64,000 nt of DNA from Anagrus nilaparvatae (GCA_022575985.1 JAKSXM010000129.1:1883501-1947500), one strand, 5' to 3'. Positions 1-11,719 are shown, numbered from the stretch's first letter. A program made the numbers and translations. Notes: generated from the letters alone by a model not told the origin.

Positions 1-710
1 ATTTTCGGACTCTGAGGACCTCATTTTAGAGTTTAGCGACACCGAAAACATAATAGGAAGTATAGAAAACGTATTTTGAAAAAAATTTTTGTCGTTCCCA
101 TTAATTGCCAGTATTAGCCAACCTCTTGAGAGCTGCTTTGTGTTTGTGCGACCCCTAAATCGTTCCCAAATGAGCTGAAAATTGGTATGGAATCATATTG
201 TCACACTTCAACATACTTCAGGAAGAACATTTTTGGCGCATTTTTTTTTTGTGAATAACCCTAATGTCCAGTTTCCTAATGAGCCTTAAGTAATTCTTCG
301 TAACATTCTTCAATTGGCAAAAACATTATAATTTGATCTTTTGGATCATTTCTACGCTGTCACGCGTTTTATTTTCATAAGTTTCTAAAAGTTTATAATT
401 TTTATAATAATGATAAGGCAACGTATCACTTTTTACAAAATCATCATTAAATTCCCTTAAATATTGAATGACAGTACTTTCTTGTACTTAAATCCATACT
501 GACTTATTACCACGGTAAGTAGAGTGAAATTCATTAATTATAAAATATATGTTGATCAACACTAACGTCTTGTATTTCACTATTTACTTTTTTCATATTA
601 ATAATAAAAACATTGATTTATAAATATATATAAACAACATTAACGTTCAAGGAAAAGCGATAAATAAAAAATATTTACAATATTATTATATTTTGTGAAA
701 TAGAAAATTA
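1..710. other. AT-rich noncoding stretch
   Basis: No open frame or recognisable domain was seen on either strand. The sequence is AT-rich with short homopolymers. It ends at the poly(T) that marks the tail of the minus-strand non-LTR element. It may be old repeat DNA, but no second copy was recognised in the window. Confidence 0.5.
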
Positions 711-1541
711 TCATTTTTTTTTTTTGGGTCCCTTCAGAGAAGGGGCCTTTTTTTAGGGCAAGGAGAATGCTTATACGCATACCATAAACCGTGTGCTGTA
801 TGGTTATGTGGGACTCAACCTCAAATTTAGATACTCAGTATAACTGAGGAGGAATTACAATACCCACTAAACTCCCCACCCTCCTGCATTTATGACAATA
901 TCATAGAATCCGGACCGGGACACCCTGCTTAGGTATTACTTCGGTCTGGAAAAAATGCAGCCAAGGCATTTCTTCGTCATACCCTGTTAATAAAGGAGGA
1001 GAGTTTTCTATCAGAGGAAACCTTCCTCCTTTTTTCTAATCAGTGTCGCCCGTACGTACTCTGCCACAGTTCACGGTACTGTACAGCATTTCCGGGACGA
1101 CTACTTCTGGCCTCCATTCATCAAAGGGCGGTCGCCCCACAGCGAAGTGAGGACACCTAAAAAAGGTGTCCTCAGTGGTATCCGGCTCGCCCGGGCAATG
1201 CAAGCATTCCGGAGATGCCACCTTGCGCCACTTGAAAAGCATATCGCGGAAATAACCGCGACCAGTTAGGAACTGTGTTAGGTAGAAGTTTTACTCCCAA
1301 GGATCACGGTTCATCCAGCTTTCAAAGTCGATAATAAGGCGGTGCGTCCAACGTCCCCTCGGGTCACCATTCCACCTATACGGCCAACATTCCATTGTGC
1401 GGGACAGAGCTGGGCACAAGTGGACCGCGCGTTAAGCGCGCCCATATAAGATACATTGTAAATACTGATACTCCGGTCCGAAAGTAGAGTATTTGCCCAA
1501 CTCTCGTGCGGGAGCATTATTATTAATTGATAGAAATTATT
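711..1541 (-). mobile_element. 3' part of a non-LTR (R1/jockey-type) retrotransposon, 5'-truncated
   Basis: Read on the minus strand, the segment holds the C-terminal part of a reverse-transcriptase ORF, then about 300 bp of 3' untranslated sequence, then a poly(A) that appears as a T run at 711-725 on the plus strand. It is clearly more GC-rich than its surroundings. The 5' end stops abruptly near 1541 at the junction with satellite DNA, as expected for 5'-truncated target-primed insertion. About 170 bp of its upstream part (1368-1541) is repeated at 1966-2139 and again in the right palindrome arm. No flanking target duplication was identified. Confidence 0.75.
1036..1420 (-). pseudogene. 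C-terminal fragment of non-LTR reverse transcriptase (ORF2)
   Basis: The minus-strand translation contains, in order, a GRWTHRLI segment, FYLTQFLTGRGYFRDML, and a cysteine/histidine cluster (CLHCPGEPDTTEDTFFRCPHF). This order is typical of the region after the RT domain of R1/jockey-clade elements, which ends in a CCHC-type knuckle. A TAA stop interrupts the frame just before FYLTQ, so the copy is dead. Upstream, in a different frame, lies an open stretch (1311-1517) that is probably not the original reading frame. The clade is inferred from the motif pattern only. Confidence 0.7.
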
Positions 1542-1545
1542 ATTA

Positions 1546-1965
1546 AAAAACTATTTATATCCATTTTATTTTTTTTTTTTTTTTTATTTTTTTTTTCTCA
1601 TAACTAGGACGGCCGACATCTAAAAAATTTTTTTTCTTATTTTCTCATAACTGGGACTGTCGACATCCAAATTATTTTTGGAATATTTGAAATATTTGAA
1701 ATATTTGAAATCCCAATTTTTATATATAACAGAGCGTTATTCAAAAAAATTTAAAATGACGTATAGTTTCTGTCAAAGTGAATAAAAATATTTCAATATT
1801 AACATAAAAATATTTGAAATTCCAGCATTTGTATAAAGCATGACACTATTATAAAAAAATGTAAAATGACGTATAGTTTCTGCTATAGTCAATAATAATA
1901 TTTCAATGCAATCATTGCATAAAAATATTTGAAATTTCAACTTTTGTATAAAACAGGACACTATA
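1546..1965. repeat. Outer fragment of the ~110-bp satellite
   Basis: Contains units with the core ATGACGTATAGTTTCTG followed by a TATTTCAAT / CATAAAAATATTTGAAAT pattern, the same family as 5700-8830. It is mirrored at 38545-38930. The 1546-1680 part carries T-runs alternating with CTCATAACTAGGAC-GCCGACATC, a motif repeated throughout the arms. Confidence 0.7.
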
Positions 1966-2139
1966 CATTCCACCTATACGGCCAACATTCCATTGTGCGG
2001 GACAGAGCTGGGCACAAGTGGACCGCGCGTTAAGCGCGCCCATATAAGATACATTGTAAATACTGATACTCCGGTCCGAAAGTAGAGTATTTGCCCAACT
2101 CTCGTGCGGGAGCATTATTATTAATTGATAGAAATTATT
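1966..2139 (-). mobile_element. Scrap of the non-LTR retrotransposon (second copy)
   Basis: Nearly identical to 1368-1541 and to the right-arm copy at 38371-38544. It encodes an open stretch beginning MLPHESWANTLL in all three places. It lacks the downstream RT part seen at 1036-1367, and it is a component of the palindrome arms rather than an independent insertion. Confidence 0.75.
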
Positions 2140-2677
2140 ATTTAAAATAAATTTAATAATGTAAATGAGTGATTCTTAGTGAATTCAGCAAAAGTTTCCA
2201 GGTCGGGTCGCTGAAACCAGCTAAAAACTTTTTTTTGCCAATTACCTATCTAAAATGGACTATGTCCCGAAATTGTAGCCCTTAATATTGAAAACTAAGC
2301 CCAGGGCGAATTTTTGAAAAAAAAAGACGTTTTCATCTTTCCTCAGCCACCCATTCTTCTTTTATGTGCCATTCCTTCTGGAGATCATTAAAAATAATGA
2401 AAAAACAGGTACTATAGTAAAATTTCCTCAGGCATCCAGTCATGCCATTAGTTTTTGAAAATTCCAACACGGGGAGCCAGAAAATCGATAAATTCACAGG
2501 GTACATTACGGAAACTACAGAAAAATTGTATATCCGAATTTTTTATTGAGCTTCTCAGGAAAAGCGTGTTTTTATATATATTTTTGGATGCCATATCAAC
2601 CTAGATGCGATCGAACTTCCTAGACCCTAAAATAACCGAAAAATCGTGAATTTTCCTCAATTTTTCTCATTTTTTAG
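2140..2677. repeat. Three-copy arm segment (outer-left copy)
   Basis: The same segment occurs inverted at 37833-38370 in the right arm and at about 21746-22358 in the palindrome spacer, the latter in the orientation of the right arm. It is noncoding and AT-rich, with a conserved core around AGATGCGATCGAACTTCCTA. Confidence 0.7.
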
Positions 2678-3380
2678 CAGTTTTTTTGAATTTTCCCGTT
2701 CTAAATGACTCCGAACTATTTAAACAAGGTAAGATTCGGATTCCCAGGAAAATTTTACATATTTGTTTATTTAAATAATTTTTAGGCTTCGATGTAAACG
2801 AGCTCACACCAAATGCCTTAAATACAAAATTTTGATTTTTATCGTTTTTTAACAGTTTTTTTGAATTTTCCCGCTCTAAATGACTCCGAACTATTTAAAC
2901 AAGGTAAGATTCGGATTCCCAGGAAAATTTTACATATTTGTTTATTTAAATAATTTTTAGGCTTCGATGTAAACGAGCTCACACCAAATGCCTTAAATAC
3001 AAAATTTTGATTTTTATCGTTTTTTAACAGTTTTTTTGAATTTTCCCGCTCTAAATGACTCCGAACGATTTAAACAAGGTGAGATTCGGATTCCCAGGGA
3101 AATTTTACATATTTTCTTTATTTAAATAATTTTTAGGCTTCGATGTAAACGAGCTCACACCAAATGCCTTAAATACAAAATTTTGATTTTTATCGTTTTT
3201 TAGCAGTTTTTTTGAATTTTCCCGCTCTAAATGACTCCGAACGATTTAAACAAGGTGAGATTCGGATTCCCAGGGAAATTTTACATATTTTCTTTATTTA
3301 AATAATTTTTAGGCTTTGATATAAACGAGTTCACACCAAATGCCTTAAATACAAAATTTTGATTTTTATCGTTTTTTAGC
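2678..3380 (+). repeat. 175-bp tandem repeat, four copies, exon-like architecture
   Basis: Copies start at about 2678, 2853, 3028 and 3204. In each, a pyrimidine tract ending TTTTTTA(G/A)CAG is followed by a 48-bp block that ends CAAG directly before GT(A/G)AGA, i.e. good 3' and 5' splice-site consensus. One frame of the 48-bp block is open in all four copies and encodes about FLNFPALNDSELFKQ, with minor changes (P-V, E-R). The block length is a multiple of three. Each unit also carries a copy of the inverted repeat that bounds the neighbouring SDG element. Mirrored at 37130-37832. Confidence 0.75.
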
Positions 3381-3399
3381 AGATTTGTGTGTACTTTTT

Positions 3400-3688
3400 C
3401 TGTTTAAGGTTCCTAATAAGATTTATTTGTCGTATATAATAACAACTTAATAAATATTATATTATTAAAGATGTTAATTACTAATAATCTTATTTCCGAA
3501 AAAAATTTTAAATAATTTAAATTTAGCGCTAAAAATAATAAACATTGTATATAAAAAATTTAAAGCTATGTGGCGTGGCAATCGTCAATGTTTACAAGAT
3601 TTATTAGTAAATAAATAATTTACTTTTTTTATTGTATTCATATTATTCATTAAAACAATAAGCTACGTAAATTGTAAACATGACGTAG
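3400..3688. other. Upstream noncoding/possible N-terminal region of the SDG gene
   Basis: AT-rich. The last about 40 bp before the MITE are open in the frame that continues on the far side of the MITE, so part of the ancestral coding exon probably lies here. No start codon can be assigned. Confidence 0.35.
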
Positions 3689-4056
3689 CACAGTGTGCCG
3701 AATCAATCAAATATCTACTTTATTTCTCACCCATTTATTTTTTTAAATCCTTCGTATACTATCCTACTCTTATGGAAACCTGCTACATTTTAAAATTTTT
3801 ACAATTTAAATTCACCCTTTATACATTAGTGTATACGCAAAAATTATACTCACAGGGTTACTAAGTTTTTTTGCAATTAAAAAAACCTTGTTTATATACA
3901 CCGTTGCCTTTTTCCTAATTCAAAGAGTGAAAATTTTTAAAAACTAGCAGGTTTCCATAAAAGTAGGATAGTATACGAAGGATTTAAAAAAATAAATGGG
4001 TGAAAAAATTAAATTCTAAGAAGTCAGCAGATTTTTGATTGAATCAGCACACTGTG
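3689..4056. mobile_element. Transib-like MITE, 368 bp (left copy)
   Basis: Terminal inverted repeats begin CACAGTGTGC-GAATCAATCAAA and extend imperfectly for over 100 bp, making the element nearly a complete foldback. The outermost heptamer CACAGTG equals the consensus of RAG recombination signals and of Transib ends. It is flanked by a perfect 5-bp duplication CGTAG (3684-3688 and 4057-4061), the size known for Transib. Removing the element and one CGTAG leaves an open frame across the junction, so it inserted into a coding exon. No transposase inside. Mirrored exactly at 36454-36821. Confidence 0.75.
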
Positions 4057-4061
4057 CGTAG

Positions 4062-4763
4062 TAGCAGTTAAGGTTTTTCAAAAATATATTGTAAGGTACA
4101 TAAAAGAAAACATGCCTCAAATTAAGAAAATTGAGTATGTTAGCGATGGTTGTCCGGGACAATACAAAAATTGTTCCAACCTATACAATTTAACATAAAA
4201 AGAATTTTGGTATTGATGCTAAGTGGATATTTTTTGCAACTTCTCACGGTAAATCAACTTGTGATATCATTGGAGGTACGATAAAAACAGATACAAGCAT
4301 AGAAAGTTTATGTCGTAAATTTGATAATCAAATAATGAATGTAAGCCGCATTCATGAATTTTGTGAACATCATTTACCTACAATAAAAACAATAATAATA
4401 AGCAGAGAGGAGTTAAGCCTGGCACGTGACATAACATCATCAATTGCGCATACCATTCCAGAAACACGAAATTATCACGACTTTACTCCATTATCAAATA
4501 CAATAATTGGCTGTAAATATTTAAGTTCAGATGAAAGTTATTCCTTAAAATTTAATTTGTTGAAAAAAATAGCTTATAAATGGTCAGCAAATACTTATGT
4601 CTCTTTCGTAATCTCAAATACTTGGGCGGTAGGTTTTATTACAGATATAATTGAAGATGAATTAATAGTTGAAATATCTGTATTACAAAATTTTTCAAAA
4701 AATATCTACAAATGGCCTGGTACTGCGACCCGTGTTACAGTAGGCTTTAATGAAATTTTATAA
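4062..4763 (+). pseudogene. SDG/HGK-family protein, probable TE-encoded, frameshifted (left copy)
   Basis: The first part reads through about 4062-4195 (IEYVSDGCPGQYKN near 4127-4171) and stops at a TAA at 4196. One frame over, the coding resumes from 4194 to 4763 (KKNFGIDAKWIFFATSHGKS, CDIIGGTIK, then a 142-aa stretch from the Met at 4335 to the stop). The order SDG-QYKN, FFATSHGK, CD-GGT-K recalls a widespread family of uncharacterised arthropod and cnidarian proteins often found in repeats; this is from memory. A DDE-type nuclease role is only a guess. One frameshift and one nested MITE break it, and both defects are shared with the right-arm copy. Confidence 0.65.
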
Positions 4764-4979
4764 AATGTATTAAACTACATTGTATAAATGAAAATGAAAA
4801 TGATAAAAATGAGAATGATAAAATAAAAATAAAATTAGGGCATACTCATTCCAAATACACTCAATATCTAAAGAATTTGGATTCTATTTGTGAATAAATT
4901 ATCTAAATTATAAAAATATTTTCTGAATACATTATTGTAGAAATTTGGTGTGAGCTCGTTTACATCGAAGCCTAAAAAT

Positions 4980-5560
4980 CCTATATATATTAAAATGAAA
5001 TAATCGAAAAAATTGATTATTTTTAATATTATTCAGCACTCATTTATGAAGAGCTGTATGGACGAAAATACATGAAAGTTGTTTCAAATTAATCTTTAAA
5101 GAAATATCCCCATCCTATTTTTTTATTTTTAAAAAATATTCAATAGATTTTGAGATATCAATCTCAGAAGTTAGTGGTCGAAAACATTAAAAAATTTAAT
5201 TTTTTTTTACTAAAACTGATTTTTCTCAGAATCTAAAGGGGTTTTCGAAATAAGCTTTAGTGCATATTATTCCTTGGAAAAAATGCTATCGATTTGATCT
5301 CTTTATTTTTTTAATTTGAGTTCTCAGTTTGGAGTTACAACGGTTTGAAGCTAAGTAGTTTAAATTTAAAAACTCAAAAAGTTGTCATTTTCGCCACTTG
5401 ATAACTTAAAATGGATTGTATCAAAATGTAAAAACCCAATTGCATTCTATTTAGTAAAAGATTTTCTAAAGGAACTTTGTTTAGTTTTTTATTTAATGCA
5501 TTCATTGAAGAGATATAGCAAAAAAACTATTTATAACCATTTTATTTTATTTTTTTTTTT
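4980..5560. repeat. Conserved flank segment of the arm
   Basis: Noncoding block containing TCAGAATCTAAAGG, GAAAAAATGCTATC and TTTGAAGCTAAGTAG. It occurs inverted at 34978-35530, again at 38940-39424, and in diverged inverted form at 8860-9115 within the same arm. Short open frames here (such as 5382-5579) are conserved only because the DNA is repeated. Confidence 0.7.
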
Positions 5561-8500
5561 TTTATTTTCTCATAACTAGGACTGCCGACATCTAAAAAAT
5601 TTTTTTTTTTTATTTTTTCATAACTAGGACTGCCGACATCTGAAAAATTTTTTTTCTTATTTTCTCATAACTGGGACTGTCGACATCCAAATTATTTTTG
5701 GAATATTTGAAATATTTGAAATATTTGGAATCCCAATTTTTATATATAACAGAGCGTTATTTAAAAAAATTAAAAATGACGTATAGTTTCTGTCAACGTG
5801 AATAAAAATATTTCAATATTAACATAAAAATATTTTAAATTCCAGCATTTGTATAAAGCATGAAACTATTATAAAAAAATGTAAAATGACGTATAGTTTC
5901 TGCTATAGTCAATAATAATATTTCAATGCAATCATTGTATAAAAATATTTGAAATTTCAACTTTTGTATAAAACAGGACACTATTAGAAAAAAATGTAGA
6001 ATGAGATATATTTTCTGCTAACATCAATAAAATTATTTCAAAGAGGGACGTAGAGAAACTAAAATGATTGAACTCAAAAGTTCATTTAACCCAATACTTT
6101 AACCCAAAAATTTTTTTTATTTTCTCATAACTAGGACTGCCGACATCCAAATTATTTTTTAAAATATTTTTTCATAACTAGAACTACGGACATCTAAAAT
6201 ATTTTTTTAAATTTATTTTTTCATAACTAGGACTGCCGACATCCAAATGATTATTAAAAAAAAATTTTAAATGATGTACACTTTCAGCTAAAATCAAAAA
6301 AAAAATTTAAATGCTATCATTGCATAAAAATATTTATAATTACAAATTTTGTATAAAACAGGAGACTATTAAAAAAAATTTAGAATGGCGTATAATTTCT
6401 GCTAAAGAAAAAAAAAATTTAAATGCTATCATTGCATAAAAATATTTGAAATTACGCATAAAAATATTTATAAATACAAATTTTGTATAAAACTGGAGAA
6501 TATTTAAAAAAATTTAGAATAGCGTATAATTTCTGCTAAAGTCAAAAAAAAATTTTAAATGCTATCATTGTATAAAAATATTTGAAATTTCAACTTTTCT
6601 ATAAAATAGGAGACTATTAAAAAAAAATTTATAATGGCGTATAGTTTCTGTTAAAGTCAAAAAAAAATTTAAATGCTATCATTGCATAAAAATATTTGAA
6701 ATTCCAACTTTTCTATAAAACAGGAGACTATTAAAAAAAAATTTAGAATGGCGTATAGTCTCTGCTAAAGTCAATAAAAATATTTCAATGCAATCATTGC
6801 ACAAAAATATTTTACGTTGCAACTTTTATATAAAACAGGACGACTAATCGAAAAAAATTTAGAATGGCGTATAGTCTCTGCTAAAGTCAATAAATATATG
6901 AAAGATAATAATTTTTATTACTCGTTTGTAATTCTTAAACAATAATATTTATAATCGACTTTTACGAGTACATGATATTAAATGAATTTACAAATTCATC
7001 GCCCACGCTTTTTATATGCGAATGCTTATCGTCATCTCTTTTTTTATTGAGGCATACAAAGCGGCGACATTAGATGAATTTTTAAACTTATTTAAAAATT
7101 TGAATTTACGCGGGTTTTAAATGTCGGTACAGAAGGCACCTAGCGTTTCGATCAACACTAACACATAGATCTCATCAGTGTAGCTGTGTGTGTATGTGCT
7201 ACAGACGCTGATGTAAACACGTCCTTATTTTTCTTATATAGTTAACAAATGGCAATTTTAGCACTTGTGAGGACGACTCACATTGCTTAGCCATCTGTTC
7301 TGCATATAGGAAATGATGTTATATATATATTTATTAAAATGAGAGTTGAATGTTATAACTCAGAGCGTTATTAGGTCCAAGCTCTATATATCACATACAC
7401 TAACAAACACAGCTACACTGATGAGATCTATGTTTTAGTGTTGATCGAAACGCTAGGCACCTTCTGTACCGACATTTAAAACCCGCGTAAATTCAAATTT
7501 TTAAATAAGTTTAAAAATTCATCTAATGTCGCCGCTTTGTATGCCTCAATAAAAAAAGAGATGACGATAAGCATCCGCATATAAAAAGCGTGGGCGATGA
7601 ATTTGTAAACTCATTTAATATCATGTACTCGTAAAAGTCGATTATATATATTATTGTCAATAAATATATTTCTATGCTAACATTGCATAAAAACATTTTA
7701 AATTACAATTTTTATATAAAACAGGACGACTAATCGAAAAAAATTTAGAATGGCGTATAGATTCTGCTAAAGTCAATAAAAAATTTTCAATGCTATCATT
7801 GCAAAAATATATTTTAAATTACAACTTTTATATAAAACAGGACACTATACGAAAAAAGTTTAGAATGACGTATAGTTTCTGCTAAAGTCAATAAAAATAT
7901 TTCAATGCAATCATTGCATAAAAATATTTGAAATTCCAACTTTCATATAAAAGAGGACACTATTCAAATAATATATAGAATAGCGTATAGTTTCTGCTAT
8001 AATACACCTGAGAATATATATATATTAAAATTTTTAGATGTTTTTCAAATTGTGGACAATCAATATGAGTTTATCTTCTTAAGCTGTTAACGAAAAGAAT
8101 ATTAAAAAGGGGTATAATTTCTGTTTTCTGTTAAATTCAATAATAATATTTCCATTCTATCATTGCAAAAATATTTGAAATTACAAGATTTCTATAAAAC
8201 AGGACAATATTTGAAAACATTTAAGTTGGGTATATTTTGCTAAATTCAATACTGATATTTAAATGCTATCATTGCATAAAAACATTTGAAATTACAACAT
8301 TTCTATAAAACACGACGGAATTCAAAAATATTTAAGTTGGGTATATTTTGATAAATTCAATACTATAATATATCAATACTATTATTGCATAAAAACGATT
8401 GAAATTACAACTTTTCTATAAAAAAGGAAATTTTTCGAAATAAAACTAAAGTGAGGTATAGTTTCTGCTAAATTGATTACTAATATTTCAATACAATTGA

Positions 8501-8830
8501 AATTACAACTGTTCTAAAAAACAGGCTATTATTCGAAAAAATTGAAAGCGGGGTACATTTTGCTAAATTTAAGACATATATTTCAATGCTATCATTGCAT
8601 AAAAATATTTGAGATTTCAAGATTTCTATAAAACCGGACAATATTCGAAAACATTTAAGTTGGGTATATTTTTCTAAATTCAATACTAATAATTTAATGC
8701 TAATATTGCATAAAAACAATTGAAATTACAACATTTCTATAAAACAGGATTGTTTAAAAAAAAAAAATTAAAGTGAAGTATAGTTTCTGCTAAATTCAAT
8801 ACTATTATTTCAATGAATAAACCCAATAAC
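5561..8830. repeat. ~110-bp satellite array (left arm)
   Basis: Irregular tandem copies of a 105-120-bp unit whose landmarks are TAGAATGGCGTATAGTTTCTG, CTAAAGTCAATAAAAATATT, a GCAATCATTGCATAAAAATA palindromic core and TATAAAACAGGA. Units become more diverged towards 8830. The array is interrupted at 6940-7656 by a foldback element and flanked by diverged inverted copies of one segment (5240-5560 and 8860-9115). Mirrored at about 26600-30140. No coding potential. Confidence 0.8.
6940..7656. mobile_element. Foldback element inside the satellite (left copy)
   Basis: About 250-bp inverted repeats starting CAATAATAT-TATAATCGAC and including GCCCACGCTTTTTATATGCG flank a unique centre of roughly 180 bp. 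It has no ORF. Mirrored at 27659-28381. The exact target duplication could not be set because the flanks share AT-rich sequence. Confidence 0.65.
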
Positions 8831-9582
8831 TCAATAAATCGGACTCTAAGTCTTTTTTTTGCTATTTCTTTTTAATGAATACATTAAATAAAAAACAAAA
8901 AAAAGCGGCTTTAGAAATGCGTTTAATAAAAACAAAGCATTTTGGTCTTTATATTTTAATACAAACCATTTTAAGATATGAAGTGATAAAAATGACCAAT
9001 TTTTGAGTTTTTAAATTTTGCACTTCTTAGCTTTAAACAGTTGTAACTCTTTGCCGTGAGCTAAAATTAAAAAAGATAGCATTTTTTCCAAGGATTAATT
9101 TGCCCCGAAACTCTTTTATTTTATATATGAAAAAACTCAAAAAATTTCACTATGAAATAAAATAGTTATCGACAGTCTTAAGAATGAAAAAAATAAAAAT
9201 TTTTTTAAATTAGCTTTATAGTAAAATTCGTATTAGCTGTTTAAAATATGAAAAAACTACAAAAATTTCAATCTATATTTCTGGCTATTTTGTATCTGAA
9301 TCGCCTTATGCAAGAACCCCGTATAAAATTTTTGAAAGAGAAAGGGAAATTTTGAAGATCCAGGTACGTATATCGTTTATGTAGTATTTCTATTATAACG
9401 TAAAAGCGGGGAAGGGCACTTGAAGCTACCTGTTTTTAAATACGGAACTGTAAGATTTTTGTATATTCTCTTTTACGCTTATTCTTCTTTCAAAAATTTT
9501 ATACGGGGTTCTTGCATAAGGAGATTCATATGAAAAATTAAAAAAATTTCACGATGTAATATTATAGATATCGGCAGTCCTA
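8831..9582. repeat. Arm segment between satellite and foldback MITE
   Basis: 8860-9115 is a diverged inverted copy of 5240-5560. Then come short TTTCA-TATGAAAAAACT repeats, and at 9300-9530 a local inverted repeat around CGCCTTATGCAAGAACCCCG. Mirrored at 25853-26600. Nothing coding. Confidence 0.6.
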
Positions 9583-10750
9583 CCCGCTTGCCAGCGTAGC
9601 TGGCGTTAATACTGGCGTTAACTCGAGGTTTAACAACGTCTTTGACAACGTTGTTAAAAACGTTGGAATATAATGAGTGTTGACAACGTTGTTGACGCTA
9701 GATTAAACGCCGATAAAATAAATTCGTTATTTATTTTTTTTTTATATTATATAAAAAACTTAATTTTAATTTATATTTTTGGGAATATAGGATTAAATAA
9801 GGAAAAAAAATCTTTTTATTTATTTGAAAATATATATAAACTGTTTATTGAAAAATATTAAATTTTTTAAAACTATTTTTATGAACTTTAAAGCACATGC
9901 ATTTTCAAAATACTTAAATAATTATATTACAGATAATTAATACAACACCAACTTAAAATTAAAATGAAATCATTTAATAAAAAAATTATTGTCTTTAAAA
10001 AATTATTCTTTTATTAGAAATATAAATAAAATGCATACATAATAAATAAATAAATTAACTAACATACATTTTCACTTGCACCACGCTTTATTACTTCTGC
10101 TTACAAACTAAAATTCAATATGGTTGATGCGCGTTTGTAGAGTCGTTTGTAGTTCCAAAATTCTACAAAATTTTAAGTGCGCATAATTATGGTCTTCCCA
10201 ACTTCCTTTCACTCTGATATTCCCCACAGATTCTCCATATTGGGTTTTTAGTTTGTAAGAAGAAGTGATAAGCGTGATACATCAGTGAAAAAATGTGTTA
10301 GTTAAAATTTATTTCTATTATAATAGAATAATTTTTAAAGACATTAATTTTTTTATTAAATGAATTCATTATAATTTTAAGATAGTGCTGTAATTTCTGT
10401 AATAAATAAGTGTTTTATATAAGTAAAATAAAAAAAATTATATTTTCTGGTGTAGAAAGGGCCTTCGAAAATGCATGTGCTTTTTAAAGTTCAGAAAAAT
10501 TGAAAAAAAAATGTAATATTATTCAATAAACCGTTTATATATATTTTCAAATAAATAAAAAGATTTTTTTCCTTATTTAATCCTATATTCCCAAAAATAT
10601 GAATTAAAATTATGCTCTTTATAACATTAAAAAAAAAAAAATAACGAATGCATTTTACCGGCGTTAAATCTAGCGTAAACAACGTTGTCAAAGACGTTGT
10701 TGAATCTCGAGTTAACGCCAGTATTAACGCCAGCTATGCTGGCAAGCGGT
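9583..10750. mobile_element. 1.17-kb foldback MITE with CCCGCTTGCC ends, TA target (left copy)
   Basis: Starts CCCGCTTGCCAGCGTAGCTG and ends with the complement. The inverted repeat continues through GCGTTAATACTGGCGTTAAC and, with gaps, through nearly the whole element, so each half is a copy of the other. Flanked by TA on both sides (9581-9582, 10751-10752). The arm repeat without insertion reads CTTAGGACTGC, which agrees with duplication of TA. The last G is mutated to T in this copy. No transposase. Right-arm copy at 24687-25850. Confidence 0.8.
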
Positions 10751-11719
10751 TAAGAATGAAAAAAAAATAGAAATATTTAACTGTATGGTATATTTCATAT
10801 TGGCGGTATACAATATGAAAAAACTAAAAATTTACCATGTATATTGTCGGCTATTTATATATATGAAAAAACTTAAAAAATTTCATTATGAAATAAGATA
10901 GGTATCGGCAGTCGTAAGAATAAAGAAAACAAAAATTTTTAAAATTTAATTGTATAGTAAAGTTCATATTAGCTGTTTACAATATGAAAATACTACAAAA
11001 ATTAGTTGCGTGGATAAAAATGAGGTATTACCCGGGTGAGAATGGACCTTGGAAAGAATATGTTAAGAGTACTCCCGTACAATGATCGAGGGTCGAAAAA
11101 TCTAAGAATTTTGCTCGAAAAAGTATGTTTTTAATATTCCCTGGAACAAATAGTCTAAGATACGATGATAGTTAACATATAAAAATAATATTTTTTCTTA
11201 CTTCATAGTAGTAAAAAGAAAAGGAGAAAGAATATTTTTAAGGTAGTAATTTAAACATTGGTAAACGGCATCGTTCTAATATGGAAAAAGTATTTATTCT
11301 TATATATTTGCCCGTGATTAATTTTATTTATTCATAGCTAGGCGTAAAAAAAGTGCTTAAAAATATTAAAAGAATACTTTTTCAATCCTTGTTTTCTGTA
11401 CCGCCTAAACATTGAAAAAATAATTTACTTGTTAGTAAACTTATTCAAACCACCTGCGAATATATACTTAAAAAATACTTTTTCGAAGCTCGAATATTAG
11501 CATCGTAAGAGCACTGAAATGATATTTTTTCTTATTCTCTATATTTTGACTCATCATAAAATTAAGCTGCGTATATATATTCGAAAAGCACTGATTCGGA
11601 GGTTGTATAATCATCGTTACGATATGATTTTATTTAATAAAAAACAGCGTGCCGATAATTAAACAGCTACGAAAAAGTATTGTAATAATAATGTAAACGT
11701 TATAATAGTATATTAAGTA

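Larger units (their letters stand above)
3304..4979 (+). mobile_element. Inverted-repeat element carrying a broken SDG/HGK-family gene (left copy)
   Basis: Bounded by inverted repeats of about 37 bp: ATTTTTAGGCTT-GAT-TAAACGAG at 3304-3340 and its complement at 4942-4979. The left repeat is slightly diverged; better matches lie in the upstream 175-bp repeats, as at 2778-2814. The interior has one coding remnant and one nested MITE. No target-site duplication could be defined because the flanks are AT-rich. Mirrored at 35531-37206 in the right arm. That it is a DNA transposon is inferred from the inverted repeats. Confidence 0.55.

Noticed and set aside
8480..8719. 79-aa ORF with near-copy at 26718-26945
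   Set aside because: Satellite DNA; conservation is due to the palindrome.
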